NCBI GenBank assembly: GCA_014867205.1
Contig: WGUO01000015.1
Span: 1 to 64,000 of the forward strand
Direction: 5' to 3'
From: Muribaculaceae bacterium
GTDB lineage: Bacteria; Bacteroidota; Bacteroidia; Bacteroidales; Muribaculaceae
DNA length: 64,000 nucleotides
The position numbers and the translations under genes were made by a program. The notes beneath the pieces were generated by a model. That model did not search any database and had not been told where the DNA came from. It worked only from the letters and a program-made list of their open reading frames with translations. Shown in pieces: positions 1 to 7,015 of the stretch (position 1 is its first letter; each line of letters starts with the position of its first letter).

Positions 1-66
1 CGCCTGAATACCTCGCGGTGGCTCGTAAATGCTACATTCTGATTCGGGCCCATATATTTGATGTTA
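1..66 (-). pseudogene. 5'-truncated Rpn C-terminal module, cut by window edge
   Basis: Bases 1-55 match 575-629 of the intact Rpn gene without a visible difference, and similarity continues to base 66 with one mismatch. At 67 the match ends abruptly and a CCTCACGC-type repeat begins. On the minus strand it reads IKYMGPNQNV...REVFRR, the start of the same C-terminal module found alone at 1497-1838. The rest of the copy lies left of the window, so whether its frame stays open is unknown. Confidence 0.75.
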
Positions 67-94
67 CCTCACGCAGAGGGGCAGAGGAGCAGAG
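67..94 (+). repeat. Left half of the 99-bp CTCACGC palindromic repeat
   Basis: Starts CCTCACGCAGAGG and continues with CAGAGG-type units. It matches the left end of the full elements at 1349, 2041 and 15159 but lacks their central part. It directly abuts the truncated Rpn copy. Confidence 0.7.
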
Positions 95-102
95 GATTGA
101 AC

Positions 103-243
103 CAGGATAAACCAGATGGTTGAACCAGATAAACCAGAGGGAAGATAGGTCAGAAGTCAGAGTGACGAGTGATGAGTGATGAGGTGATACTTCGTAACTC
201 ATAACTCTGACCTATAACTTATTAAAACCAGTCAAACCAGAAG
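103..243. repeat. AAACCAG heptamer runs and a GTCAGAG inverted-repeat element
   Basis: 103-135 and 229-243 are built from variants of AAACCAG. 146-225 holds GGTCAGAAGTCAGAGTGA at the left, a TGATGAG run, then CTTCGTAACTCATAACTC and TCTGACCTATAACTTAT at the right, so its ends are inverted repeats. The same element recurs inverted at 13432-13499 and direct at 21722-21780. No coding potential is visible. Confidence 0.65.
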
Positions 244-273
244 CTTTAGTGTCCAGACAGCGGTTTGTTCCTA

Positions 274-1233
274 CTACAGGGTAAGTATATCCTCGATACT
301 GAGGCCGGTGACCCTGGCGATTAATTCGGGAGATTGTCCCTCACTAACCAATAATTTGGCGATGGTGTATTTCTCTTCGGCGCGGCCTTTTTGCAGGCCT
401 TGTGCAATGCCTTCGGCACGACCTTCTGCGCGACCTTCTGCGCGGCCGTCGGCGAAGGCGTCGGCACGTGCCGTGTTCATTTCTGCATGATAGTCGCGGG
501 CGGCCTTCAGGTCCGCCTCGTAACTGCGTCTCTCCGCCTCGTTGAGCGAGGCGACATTGCTGATCTGTGCGAGCCGCCTGAATACCTCGCGGTGGCTCGT
601 AAATGCTACATTCTGATTCGGGCCCATATTTTTGATGTTATAAATCCATTCCTCAAGATAAGTCTTACAATCTGCCTCCGTAGTCTTGCTGAATAGCGGG
701 AGCTGTATATAGATACAACGTATTGAGTCGCTTACCGGTTCTCCGGTCTCGCGGTCCGCAAGCCGTGCGTAGGTCACGAACTTGTTGGGCAGTTCGGGAG
801 CCACGAAGTTACACAGGAACACGCCAATGACCGGTATCAGTGAGTAGTCCCAGTAGTTGTCATCCTCGGTCTTTCCCCTGTAACCCTGCTCTGCTACCGC
901 ACGCGACACATAGTATATCGACCTCTCCAGAAAATGCGCCTGACGGTTCTTCTGCATCTCGACGATGAACCGGTGTCCGGCCGATGTCTCGCAGAGGATG
1001 TCGTACCTGACGCCTCGGCCGTCCTGGCGTTCATGCGGATGCTCCGAGTTGAGGTAGCGCAGAGAGACGATGTCCCTGAAATAGGGGTCATCGGCCAGCA
1101 GAGCGTTGAGCAATTCCTTCAGGACCTCCTCGGAGACGTTCTCGCGACCGAACAGCAGTTTGAAGCCCGTGTCGTAGGTAGGGTCAATAACTTCCATGTG
1201 ATAGTGGACCTCCATGGTGTTGTGGACTTGCAT
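274..1233 (-). CDS. Rpn-family PD-(D/E)XK nuclease (annotated elsewhere as putative transposase)
   Basis: The 319-residue protein opens after a short repeat with MEVIDPTYDTGFKLLFGRE, the usual Rpn N-terminus. The nuclease core is visible: Asp78 in GVRYDIL and Glu92-x-Gln94 in FIVEMQ, the PD-(D/E)XK pattern with the ExQ variant. The C-terminal third is a separate module: a helical region, an RAEG-repeat hinge (GRAEGRAEGRAEG) and a tail ending GLSIEDILTL. Family knowledge: Rpn proteins are DNA endonucleases that promote RecA-independent recombination, and E. coli RpnA acts in phage defence and is inhibited by a short C-terminal protein made from an internal start. An internal ATG (MGPNQ) at 627 would give a 117-residue product here. 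Start choice is ambiguous: in-frame ATGs lie at 1233, 1215 and 1197, and family alignment favours 1197. No transposon ends were found. Confidence 0.9.
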   Translation of the reverse strand: MQVHNTMEVHYHMEVIDPTYDTGFKLLFGRENVSEEVLKELLNALLADDPYFRDIVSLRYLNSEHPHERQDGRGVRYDILCETSAGHRFIVEMQKNRQAHFLERSIYYVSRAVAEQGYRGKTEDDNYWDYSLIPVIGVFLCNFVAPELPNKFVTYARLADRETGEPVSDSIRCIYIQLPLFSKTTEADCKTYLEEWIYNIKNMGPNQNVAFTSHREVFRRLAQISNVASLNEAERRSYEADLKAARDYHAEMNTARADAFADGRAEGRAEGRAEGIAQGLQKGRAEEKYTIAKLLVSEGQSPELIARVTGLSIEDILTL

Positions 1234-1261
1234 GATGTCGTGGATTAAGTTAATGTTGTGG
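1190..1261 (-). repeat. 18-bp tandem repeat (4 units) across the Rpn start region
   Basis: Units begin at 1190, 1208, 1226 and 1244 and end in GTGG on the plus strand. The first three each carry a CAT, so on the coding strand they place ATG codons at 1233, 1215 and 1197 in the same frame (M-QVHNT, M-EVHYH, M-EVIDP). Confidence 0.75.
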
Positions 1262-1273
1262 ATTAAGTTTCTA

Positions 1274-1305
1274 CAAAGATAATAAATTGTTCACAAAAAT
1301 CCAAA
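1274..1305 (-). promoter_or_regulatory. Bacteroidetes-type promoter for the Rpn gene
   Basis: On the minus strand TTTG (1305-1302) is followed after 20 bp by TATCTTTG (1281-1274), matching the Bacteroidetes -33/-7 consensus. The predicted transcript start lies near 1268, about 35-70 bases before the candidate ATGs. Confidence 0.6.
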
Positions 1306-1348
1306 GACTCTTTCAATAAAACCAAGTTAACCAAGAAAAATCAATGTG

Positions 1349-1447
1349 CCTCACGCGGAGGGGCAGAGAAGCAGAGATTATTTCTTCTGTGATATACTTC
1401 CCTGTGCGCGTGTCCCTGCCTCTGCTCCTGCGCTTCTCCGTGTGAGG
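1349..1447. repeat. 99-bp palindromic repeat, full copy A
   Basis: Begins CCTCACGCGGAGGGGCAG and ends CTTCTCCGTGTGAGG, so the termini are inverted repeats. The centre TTCTTCTGTGATATACTTCC followed by CTGTGCGCG is nearly the same as in copies B (2041-2138) and C (15159-15257). No open frame is seen inside, so it would have to be a non-autonomous element if mobile. Confidence 0.8.
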
Positions 1448-1496
1448 AAAAACGAGGGCTGCTTACCTATGGTTTATCACGTGGCTTAGCGGAGTG

Positions 1497-1838
1497 TTAC
1501 AAGGTAAGTATATCCTCGATGCTGAGGCCGGTTGCCTGAGCGACAAACTCTGGTGATTGCCCCATGGCAAGAAGGACCTTGGCAATAGTATATTTCTCTT
1601 CGGCGCGGCCTTTTTGAAGGCCCTGTACCATGCCTTCGGCGCGACCCTCGGCGCGGCCGTCGGCGAAGGCGTCGGCACGTGCCGTGTTCATTTCTGCATG
1701 ATAGTCGCGGGCGGCCTTCAGGTCCGCCTCGTAACTGCGTCTCTCCGCCTCGTTGAGCGAGGCGACATTGCTGATCTGTGCGAGCCGCCTGAATACCTCG
1801 CGGTGGCTCGTAAATGCTACATTCTGATTCGGGCCCAT
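1497..1838 (-). CDS. Stand-alone Rpn C-terminal module (5'-truncated paralogue)
   Basis: From the ATG at 1838 this encodes 113 residues, MGPNQNVAF...GLSIEDILTL. The frame is open upstream to a TTG at 1883, but those codons come from repeat DNA. Bases 1651-1840 are identical by eye to 440-629 of the intact Rpn gene (190 bp). The copies then differ: this one has one RAEG unit fewer (GRAEGRAEGMVQG) and a diverged tail (VLLAMGQSPEFVAQATGL). The nuclease domain is absent. It could be a dead duplicate, a donor cassette for tail exchange, or an expressed antitoxin-like short protein, as known for the C-terminal product of E. coli rpnA. A GAGG from the adjoining repeat lies 11 bases before the ATG. 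Confidence 0.55.
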   Translation of the reverse strand: MGPNQNVAFTSHREVFRRLAQISNVASLNEAERRSYEADLKAARDYHAEMNTARADAFADGRAEGRAEGMVQGLQKGRAEEKYTIAKVLLAMGQSPEFVAQATGLSIEDILTL

Positions 1839-1849
1839 ATATTTTATTA

Positions 1850-1880
1850 CCTCACGCGGAGAGGCAGAGAAGCAGAGGTT
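1850..1880 (+). repeat. Left half of the CTCACGC repeat abutting the truncated Rpn copy
   Basis: CCTCACGCGGAGAGGCAGAG begins directly after TTA at 1847-1849, where similarity to the intact Rpn gene ends. This is the same TTA|CCTCACGC junction as at 66/67. Confidence 0.7.
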
Positions 1881-1934
1881 CAACCAAGGAAAACCAGGAG
1901 ATTAAACCATGGTAAACCATAAATTTCTTCTACC

Positions 1935-1981
1935 GTCCCATGTTCTGTTTTGCGACCACGGGGAAGCAACGTGCCGTTCTG
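1935..1981 (-). repeat. 48-bp interspersed repeat, copy a (inverted)
   Basis: GTCCCATGTTCTGTTTTGCG followed by ACCACGGGGAAGCAACGTGC is the reverse complement of the element at 13543-13590 and 15268-15315. Confidence 0.75.
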
Positions 1982-2040
1982 GGGAAGTTAAACCATATAA
2001 ACCAAGAGACTCAACCATGTTAAACCAGCCCTCGGGGATT

Positions 2041-2138
2041 CTCACGCGGAGGAGCAGAGAGGCAGAGATTTATTTTTTCCGTGATTTACTTCCCTGTGCG
2101 CGAATCCCTGCCTCCGCACCTCTGCTTCTCAGCGTGCG
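2041..2138. repeat. 99-bp palindromic repeat, full copy B (98 bp)
   Basis: CTCACGCGGAGGAGCAG at the left, CTTCTCAGCGTGCG at the right, and the conserved centre CCGTGATTTACTTCCCTGTG. Confidence 0.8.
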
Positions 2139-2371
2139 AATTATACGAGGCTTGGTTTATCTGGTTCAATCTCTGGTTCCTCTGGTTTTACTTTTGCCTA
2201 TTGCCTAAAAAATTAATCTCTAATCTTTAATCACTAATCTTTAAAGTTCCCTCTGCTTCTCCGCCTCTCCGCGTGATGCCTTCCGCGCGTTCTGGTTTTT
2301 TGGTTTAATCACTCAGAGGGGCAGAGAGAAGCAGGCGTTAAACCAGATATGGAGATTTTATACGTTCTCAA

Positions 2372-2911
2372 TCAGAGTCCGAGGCATAAGTCGCATGGAG
2401 TGGGATAATCATCCGGAGCAATCTCCCCGTCATTAATGGGGATTGTATGCACTTCATGACGCAAATCTTCCAGATCAGTTCGCCTTGCTTCCGAGATAAC
2501 TTCCGCAACGCTGCTGACTTTTCGGAATGGCTCGTTATGCCAGGGCATCACAAGATGCATATGAAACGGATTTTCAGCCGAAGCAGCCGGCTCGACATTG
2601 AAACCATGTTCTTTAAAGAAACGGACCGTTCCCACACCTAAGCCCCTGAATACACGCTTAGGAAAATTGAATTGTCGTGCTGAATCAACGACCCCTGTCC
2701 AAGTGTGGGTACCGTCATCCTTTATATCCCGACATAGTCTGAACATGGAAAGTTTGTTGGTGAAAAATCCGGGTCTGGTTTGGTCCTCCTTATTCAAAGG
2801 ATAGAATGCACTCTGTCTTACTGCCCCACTTTTGCTCATCTGCGATGTGCAATATAGACCTCGCCCCAGCAATTCGAAGTCTGATAAGGGTTCGTTGACC
2901 GGATTTGCCAT
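2372..2911 (-). CDS. Orphan protein, third gene of the TIGR04255-like cassette
   Basis: 179 residues, not recognised with confidence. No signal peptide or membrane segment is visible. Residues of note are the region around SMFRLCRD and the late motif FHMHLVMPW, which is His-rich and hydrophobic; the tail ends with two Cys (PCDLCLGL). The gene lies 14 bp after the stop of the membrane-protein gene and faces the same way, so it should be the last gene of a three-gene operon driven from 4261-4292. Similar small proteins beside TIGR04255 genes are a recollection, not something checked here. Repeat DNA starts immediately downstream. Confidence 0.75.
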   Translation of the reverse strand: MANPVNEPLSDFELLGRGLYCTSQMSKSGAVRQSAFYPLNKEDQTRPGFFTNKLSMFRLCRDIKDDGTHTWTGVVDSARQFNFPKRVFRGLGVGTVRFFKEHGFNVEPAASAENPFHMHLVMPWHNEPFRKVSSVAEVISEARRTDLEDLRHEVHTIPINDGEIAPDDYPTPCDLCLGL

Positions 2912-2925
2912 TCCTTTTGGTTCAA

Positions 2926-3516
2926 TTATGCCAGATGGGTCTTAAGATCTGAGATAGCCTCTGCCGATGCCGGTCCGAGTTCTCTTATATACTTCTCGTA
3001 GCCATTCCGGTAATTGTGGAAGAAGGATATACCTGCTGCTGAGACCTCGGCGTTGACATAGCCTGCGCCAATCTTCCATTCCATGCAGAGCGAGCCGAAA
3101 GGCGTAGGGTATATCTCCGACAGAGCCGACAATGCGTACTGTGTCTCAGAAATAATATCACGGCACAACTGCACGGCCTCCGGCTGTACAGCTGCCGCCC
3201 CTTCGGCATCCCAGTCATCGCCAAGTGTAGCGAGTTCCGAGATCTCCCTATTCCACTCCTCAGACATAGTTGCCTGATATGCTTTATCCCGAATACTTCC
3301 AAAGAGAGAATTGTACACATTGTCCGGGAGTCGGCTTTCTGATATGAGTTCAGTATGTATGGGGGAGATGGGTTCAATACGGAGGTCTACAGGAATGGCT
3401 GTCGTAGCTATGGAACAAGCCGCGATAGCCAGAGTGCCGATGAAAACGGTGACATTTCTTTTCACCGCAGCATAGATAATTTTTATATCCTGTATGAATG
3501 ATTCTTTCTTCTTCAT
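2926..3516 (-). CDS. Single-span membrane protein with GDDWDAEGA motif
   Basis: 196 residues. A short basic N-terminus (MKKKESFIQDIKIIYAAVKR) precedes one hydrophobic segment at about residues 22-44, so the rest probably faces the periplasm or, less likely, the cytoplasm. Around residues 93-115 is LATLGDDWDAEGAAAVQPEA, matching a Trp-Asp-Gly-like motif that recurs in small bacterial proteins of unknown role. Its ATG overlaps the stop of the upstream TIGR04255-like gene by 4 bp (ATGA), which indicates translational coupling and suggests the two products work together. Function unknown. Confidence 0.8.
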   Translation of the reverse strand: MKKKESFIQDIKIIYAAVKRNVTVFIGTLAIAACSIATTAIPVDLRIEPISPIHTELISESRLPDNVYNSLFGSIRDKAYQATMSEEWNREISELATLGDDWDAEGAAAVQPEAVQLCRDIISETQYALSALSEIYPTPFGSLCMEWKIGAGYVNAEVSAAGISFFHNYRNGYEKYIRELGPASAEAISDLKTHLA

Positions 3517-4235
3517 AGTTTCATAGACTTTATGACATTCTCAGTTACACTCCAGTGATATGCTGAATAAAGAATATCGTTGAGTCTGATTGCTGCCGGA
3601 ATAAGATTCTCGGGACTTATAACGGAATCATGCTTGCACAGAGTGTCAAGGATGATTCGTGATGGCTGCTCTTTTCTTTGCGCTGTAAAGGGGATATATC
3701 CGAATCTAATAAGGAGAGAATCTTGAAATTGAGGGTCAGAGTACTCGATGAATGATATTTCTTTTTTATTATTCTCTTGAGTATCCCGGAGATCAGATGA
3801 AATGATAACATTGATAAAGTCATCTGGGTCATCGACATTACCGTTGATAAGAGGCCAGATATTTATCTTCTCAATCGAAAGATTATTAATCGATGACTGA
3901 ATGTCAGAGAGATAGTTTGCAATTTTCTCTATGTATGGCCTCAGAGATTTTTCAAAATTTATATAAGATTCACCGGAGATTATGAATTCTATAGTATCAT
4001 TTGAGATCTTGAATCTCAAGGAGCCATTGGCCGCGCGAAGCCTAATGGCGTCAGTGTTCTTAACATTATATTGGCGAACATCAATATCAATTCCGAAAGT
4101 GTCCTTAAAGAAATGTGCGAACTTAGAGGAAGTCTCTTTTCGGGGGTCGTACTCCATTTTAAGGAATACTGATTGCAGAAAAGTTACTTTATAGGTTGTC
4201 CTGTTTTTCGAGATTTCAAAAGGAAAGGCGCACAT
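3513..4235 (-). CDS. TIGR04255-like family protein
   Basis: 240 residues with features of the sporadic TIGR04255 family: an N-terminal segment YKVTFLQSVFLKMEYDP, a middle strand YINFEKSLRPYIEKIANYL and a C-terminal block ending LYSAYHWSVTENVIKSMKL. The family is widely scattered among bacteria and has no assigned function. The gene is clearly more AT-rich than the chromosomal genes from 15 kb on, which suggests transfer. It is the first gene of the cassette, with its own promoter at 4261-4292, and overlaps the next gene by 4 bp. Family assignment is by memory of the pattern and is moderately sure. Confidence 0.75.
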   Translation of the reverse strand: MCAFPFEISKNRTTYKVTFLQSVFLKMEYDPRKETSSKFAHFFKDTFGIDIDVRQYNVKNTDAIRLRAANGSLRFKISNDTIEFIISGESYINFEKSLRPYIEKIANYLSDIQSSINNLSIEKINIWPLINGNVDDPDDFINVIISSDLRDTQENNKKEISFIEYSDPQFQDSLLIRFGYIPFTAQRKEQPSRIILDTLCKHDSVISPENLIPAAIRLNDILYSAYHWSVTENVIKSMKL

Positions 4236-4616
4236 AAATGAATCCTTTAAATATTCGATACAAATATAATTTAATAATGCGAGACAAGCAAATCTCTGTA
4301 ATAATTTTAGAGTTGTTTTAGGGCTATTTTACATCAAATACCTCAAGCGTAGGGATTCAGAACTAAAGATTAACGATAAGAGATTAAAGATTAGTTATTA
4401 TAAGCCTCTTCTCCGTCTCCACATACAGAGAAGAAAACGGAACTCCAAAATCCTGCAGTGCCGACATACATCATATTATTCGCCATATGTTCCAAAATGG
4501 AACGCCTGCTCAATGTAACTATTGTATTGAATCTATGTAATCCTTGAAGTTCGACAACATTTGAACACAAGACAATATCAGTCTTCTTCAAAGAGCAATG
4601 ATTAAACTTTGAATCT
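4236..4616. other. Intergenic region upstream of the cassette
   Basis: 381 bp, AT-rich. It holds the cassette promoter (4261-4292) and TTAATCT-type units near 4361-4400 (AAAGATTAACGATAAGAGATT). A short open frame at 4391-4642 overlapping the end of the glycosyltransferase is not convincing as a gene. Confidence 0.5.
4261..4292 (-). promoter_or_regulatory. Bacteroidetes-type promoter for the three-gene cassette
   Basis: On the minus strand TTTG (4292-4289), a 20-bp spacer, then TATATTTG (4268-4261). Predicted transcript start about 20 bases before the ATG at 4235. Confidence 0.7.
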
Positions 4617-5786
4617 TTAAGAATCCAACTCATTATTATCACAAATGAGACTATATAAATTCAATATATTCTCAATGTGTTGTTCTGTCGTGTATAATTT
4701 TTGGATACATGAAGCAGAGCGTTTGACATAAGACGAGACATCAATTACGTCTTTTTCAACGTTAATTAGGTGACGAACTAATTCATTTTTAGATTTAAAT
4801 CTCAGTCCAATCTCTTCACCCGTTATTACAACGCCATTGTCTAATTGTTCTTTGATGCCGCCGTTGTCATAGCCGATTATTAGTGAGCCATTGAACATCC
4901 CTTCTGCTACGACACGACCAAACCCTTCGTTATAGGATGGGACAATAGTTGCGGCCGTCTCAAACATTAAATCATTGACATTCGAGACTACGCCAAGCCA
5001 TTTGACCCGGTTTGAAATCTCTCGCTCTGCCAGGATGCTCTTGATTGAATCGACTAATTTAACTGAACCTTTATCAGGCGCTTCGCCTGCAACATAAAGA
5101 TCAAAAGGATGTTTAGATGTACTGACATATTCAATGTAGGCATCCATTAAGAGTTTAAATCCTTTTTTTTCTGTTAATCTTCCGGCATATAAGAAATAGG
5201 GTTTCTTTTTAGAACAATACCTTATATCTGATTCAGATAGAACTCCATTATATACGACAGTATCTTTCCCAGGGGCTTTCAATCCGCGATAATTCGCAAT
5301 ATCTTTTGTAATGGAAATTGTAAAAGATTTTTTAAGTTTCTCTTTAATATTGATAATATTTAGATCGAAATCTTTATCACCATATTCCCTGACATGATAG
5401 ACATGAGGTATTTTTAAATCAGAAGCAACTCTGTATCCAATTGAGATCGGTGACACATTTGTATGAATTATATCCGGTCTAAAGTCTTGTGCTAATCGTT
5501 TGAGTTGCTTTGTGGCCCTATTATTTTTTAAATACATTCTAATCAATCTGGGAAAGAATAATGTATAATCGCGTATGCTCTTAAGTTTAGGAATGACACT
5601 GAACTCATACTTATAGCAGTAAACGAGAATGCCTCTTTTTTTTAATATCTGATATAGTCCTTTACTGTCAGGAAAGACAACCGCAATCCTATTGCCCTGA
5701 GCCCTTACCCCATTAATCATATTTAGAAATGATTTTGAGGCGCCATCTATTTCACAACTTGTGCTGACTATATATAATATTTTCAT
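4617..5786 (-). CDS. GT4-type glycosyltransferase
   Basis: 389 residues, usual length for a GT-B fold retaining glycosyltransferase. The N-terminal domain begins MKILYIVSTSCEIDGASKSF; the C-terminal donor-binding domain holds FLYAGRLTEKKG (about 198-209) and the E-x7-E signature in NEGFGRVVAEG (Glu287 and Glu295). It should add a sugar to the lipid-linked repeat unit at the cytoplasmic membrane face. It is the last gene of the polysaccharide locus, 21 bp after the polymerase gene. Donor and acceptor cannot be read from the sequence. The gene is AT-rich like the rest of the serotype-type part of the locus. Confidence 0.9.
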   Translation of the reverse strand: MKILYIVSTSCEIDGASKSFLNMINGVRAQGNRIAVVFPDSKGLYQILKKRGILVYCYKYEFSVIPKLKSIRDYTLFFPRLIRMYLKNNRATKQLKRLAQDFRPDIIHTNVSPISIGYRVASDLKIPHVYHVREYGDKDFDLNIINIKEKLKKSFTISITKDIANYRGLKAPGKDTVVYNGVLSESDIRYCSKKKPYFLYAGRLTEKKGFKLLMDAYIEYVSTSKHPFDLYVAGEAPDKGSVKLVDSIKSILAEREISNRVKWLGVVSNVNDLMFETAATIVPSYNEGFGRVVAEGMFNGSLIIGYDNGGIKEQLDNGVVITGEEIGLRFKSKNELVRHLINVEKDVIDVSSYVKRSASCIQKLYTTEQHIENILNLYSLICDNNELDS

Positions 5787-5807
5787 AGTCTATTTTATAG
5801 GGTTATG

Positions 5808-7010
5808 CTATATTGAAGAGGAAAAATTAAGTGAAGGTCGTTTTCTTTTTAATTTTTGTTTGATATGTTTGCCTGTATAATAACTTCCAATACCTAATAC
5901 ATACGGCAGCAGCCAAGAGAACCACATTGGATAGGCTCTCTGTAGGAAGATTAAGAACATAAGAAAAAAGAATGAATAGGCATATCTTCTATTTGATCCT
6001 GGAGTTATTAATAGGTAATAAAGATACGCTACAAAGAATGCTGAAACCAGTCCAAACCTTAACAGGAAGATTTTATAGCCTGCTCCTACGATAAATCGAT
6101 TCTCTTCGTTCAGATTTCTTACGCCTAAAATAATACGACCGTTTTTAACATTCTCATTAAAAAAATTATCGGTATTCCCGATAGTCCTGTTATTACCGCT
6201 AATTCCTTTTTCTTCATCAAGAGACAGACGGTCCACTATAAGAAGATTAACGGGATTATCGCCATCATTCCATAGATCTGTGATTACGTAATTTGCCAAT
6301 AATATCAGAACTGCGAATCCAATCAGTTTTGATATGGATTTGATATATATGAGAATTAAGCCGATGCCAAGTATTATATATCCGGCCAAAGAAAATGAAA
6401 TTATTATCGCGAATAGGATTATCCATAAGTATGGATTGCTTTTGAATTTTAATCTATTGGCAAATAACAGGATGCCACTAATCATTGCTTGATGGCCCGG
6501 TTCAAGGAACGGACCATTGAATCTATATACGAGATCTGCAGTATTAGTGATCTTTATAAAAAGTATATAATTTTTATAGGGGTGATATGTCATATTTGGG
6601 ACTTTAAAAAGTCCTATGTCGGGCACGTTTAAAATTATAGTTAGCCCATAGATACACATTGATATTCCTATAATAACGGCATACCATTTAGTAATAAACT
6701 GTAATAACTCACCCATTTTCTTCCTGGGGAGCATATAAAGTAGCAATGCCGGAAGATAGGAAAAGAATATATATAATCCGTAGGATAAGTGGATCAGATA
6801 TGCACTTGTTATGGAATATAATAGTATGACAAATAGGATAATAGTTGTCCGATTGTTAAATCTGGTTTTTATAGAGGAGAAATGTAAACTTAGAATTAAA
6901 AGGAAATTGATTAGTACAAGCATAGGGTTCTGGGGTAATAGATAGGACCACCATGCTGAGGAACTCGCGAAAAATAGATACAGACAAAGGAAACTAAAAG
7001 CCGACCACAT
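5808..7010 (-). CDS. Wzy-like O-antigen/capsule polymerase
   Basis: 400 residues, almost all hydrophobic helices (about 10-12 spans), with a larger extracytoplasmic loop around residues 255-300 (NGDNPVNLL to LGVRNLNEENRF). Wzy proteins are recognised mainly by this topology and by position next to Wzx, both satisfied here. It would polymerise repeat units at the periplasmic face. The FNGPFLEPGHQAMISG stretch resembles the Wzy_C/O-antigen ligase-type loop, so a ligase is possible, but with no other polymerase in the locus Wzy is the better call. Confidence 0.8.
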   Translation of the reverse strand: MWSAFSFLCLYLFFASSSAWWSYLLPQNPMLVLINFLLILSLHFSSIKTRFNNRTTIILFVILLYSITSAYLIHLSYGLYIFFSYLPALLLYMLPRKKMGELLQFITKWYAVIIGISMCIYGLTIILNVPDIGLFKVPNMTYHPYKNYILFIKITNTADLVYRFNGPFLEPGHQAMISGILLFANRLKFKSNPYLWIILFAIIISFSLAGYIILGIGLILIYIKSISKLIGFAVLILLANYVITDLWNDGDNPVNLLIVDRLSLDEEKGISGNNRTIGNTDNFFNENVKNGRIILGVRNLNEENRFIVGAGYKIFLLRFGLVSAFFVAYLYYLLITPGSNRRYAYSFFFLMFLIFLQRAYPMWFSWLLPYVLGIGSYYTGKHIKQKLKRKRPSLNFSSSI

Positions 7011-7015
7011 AGAAT

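Larger units (their letters stand above)
1884..2371. other. Gene-free repeat region
   Basis: 488 bp without a credible gene. It holds AAACCAG runs (1886-1921, 1986-2032, 2150-2190, 2336-2349), an inverted copy of the 48-bp repeat (1935-1981), full 99-bp element B (2041-2138), TTAATCT units (2211-2246) and two half CTCACGC elements (about 2250-2288 and 2308-2332). Confidence 0.7.

Noticed and set aside
274..1233. Transposase or insertion sequence
   Set aside because: Proteins of this family are often labelled putative transposases, but the motifs are those of Rpn nucleases and no terminal repeats or target duplication frame the gene.
1..4292. Prophage or integrative element
   Set aside because: No integrase, relaxase, capsid, portal or attachment-site pair was seen near the accessory genes.
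4391..4642. 83-residue open frame
   Set aside because: It overlaps the end of the glycosyltransferase gene in another frame, resembles no family I know, and has no clear start signal.
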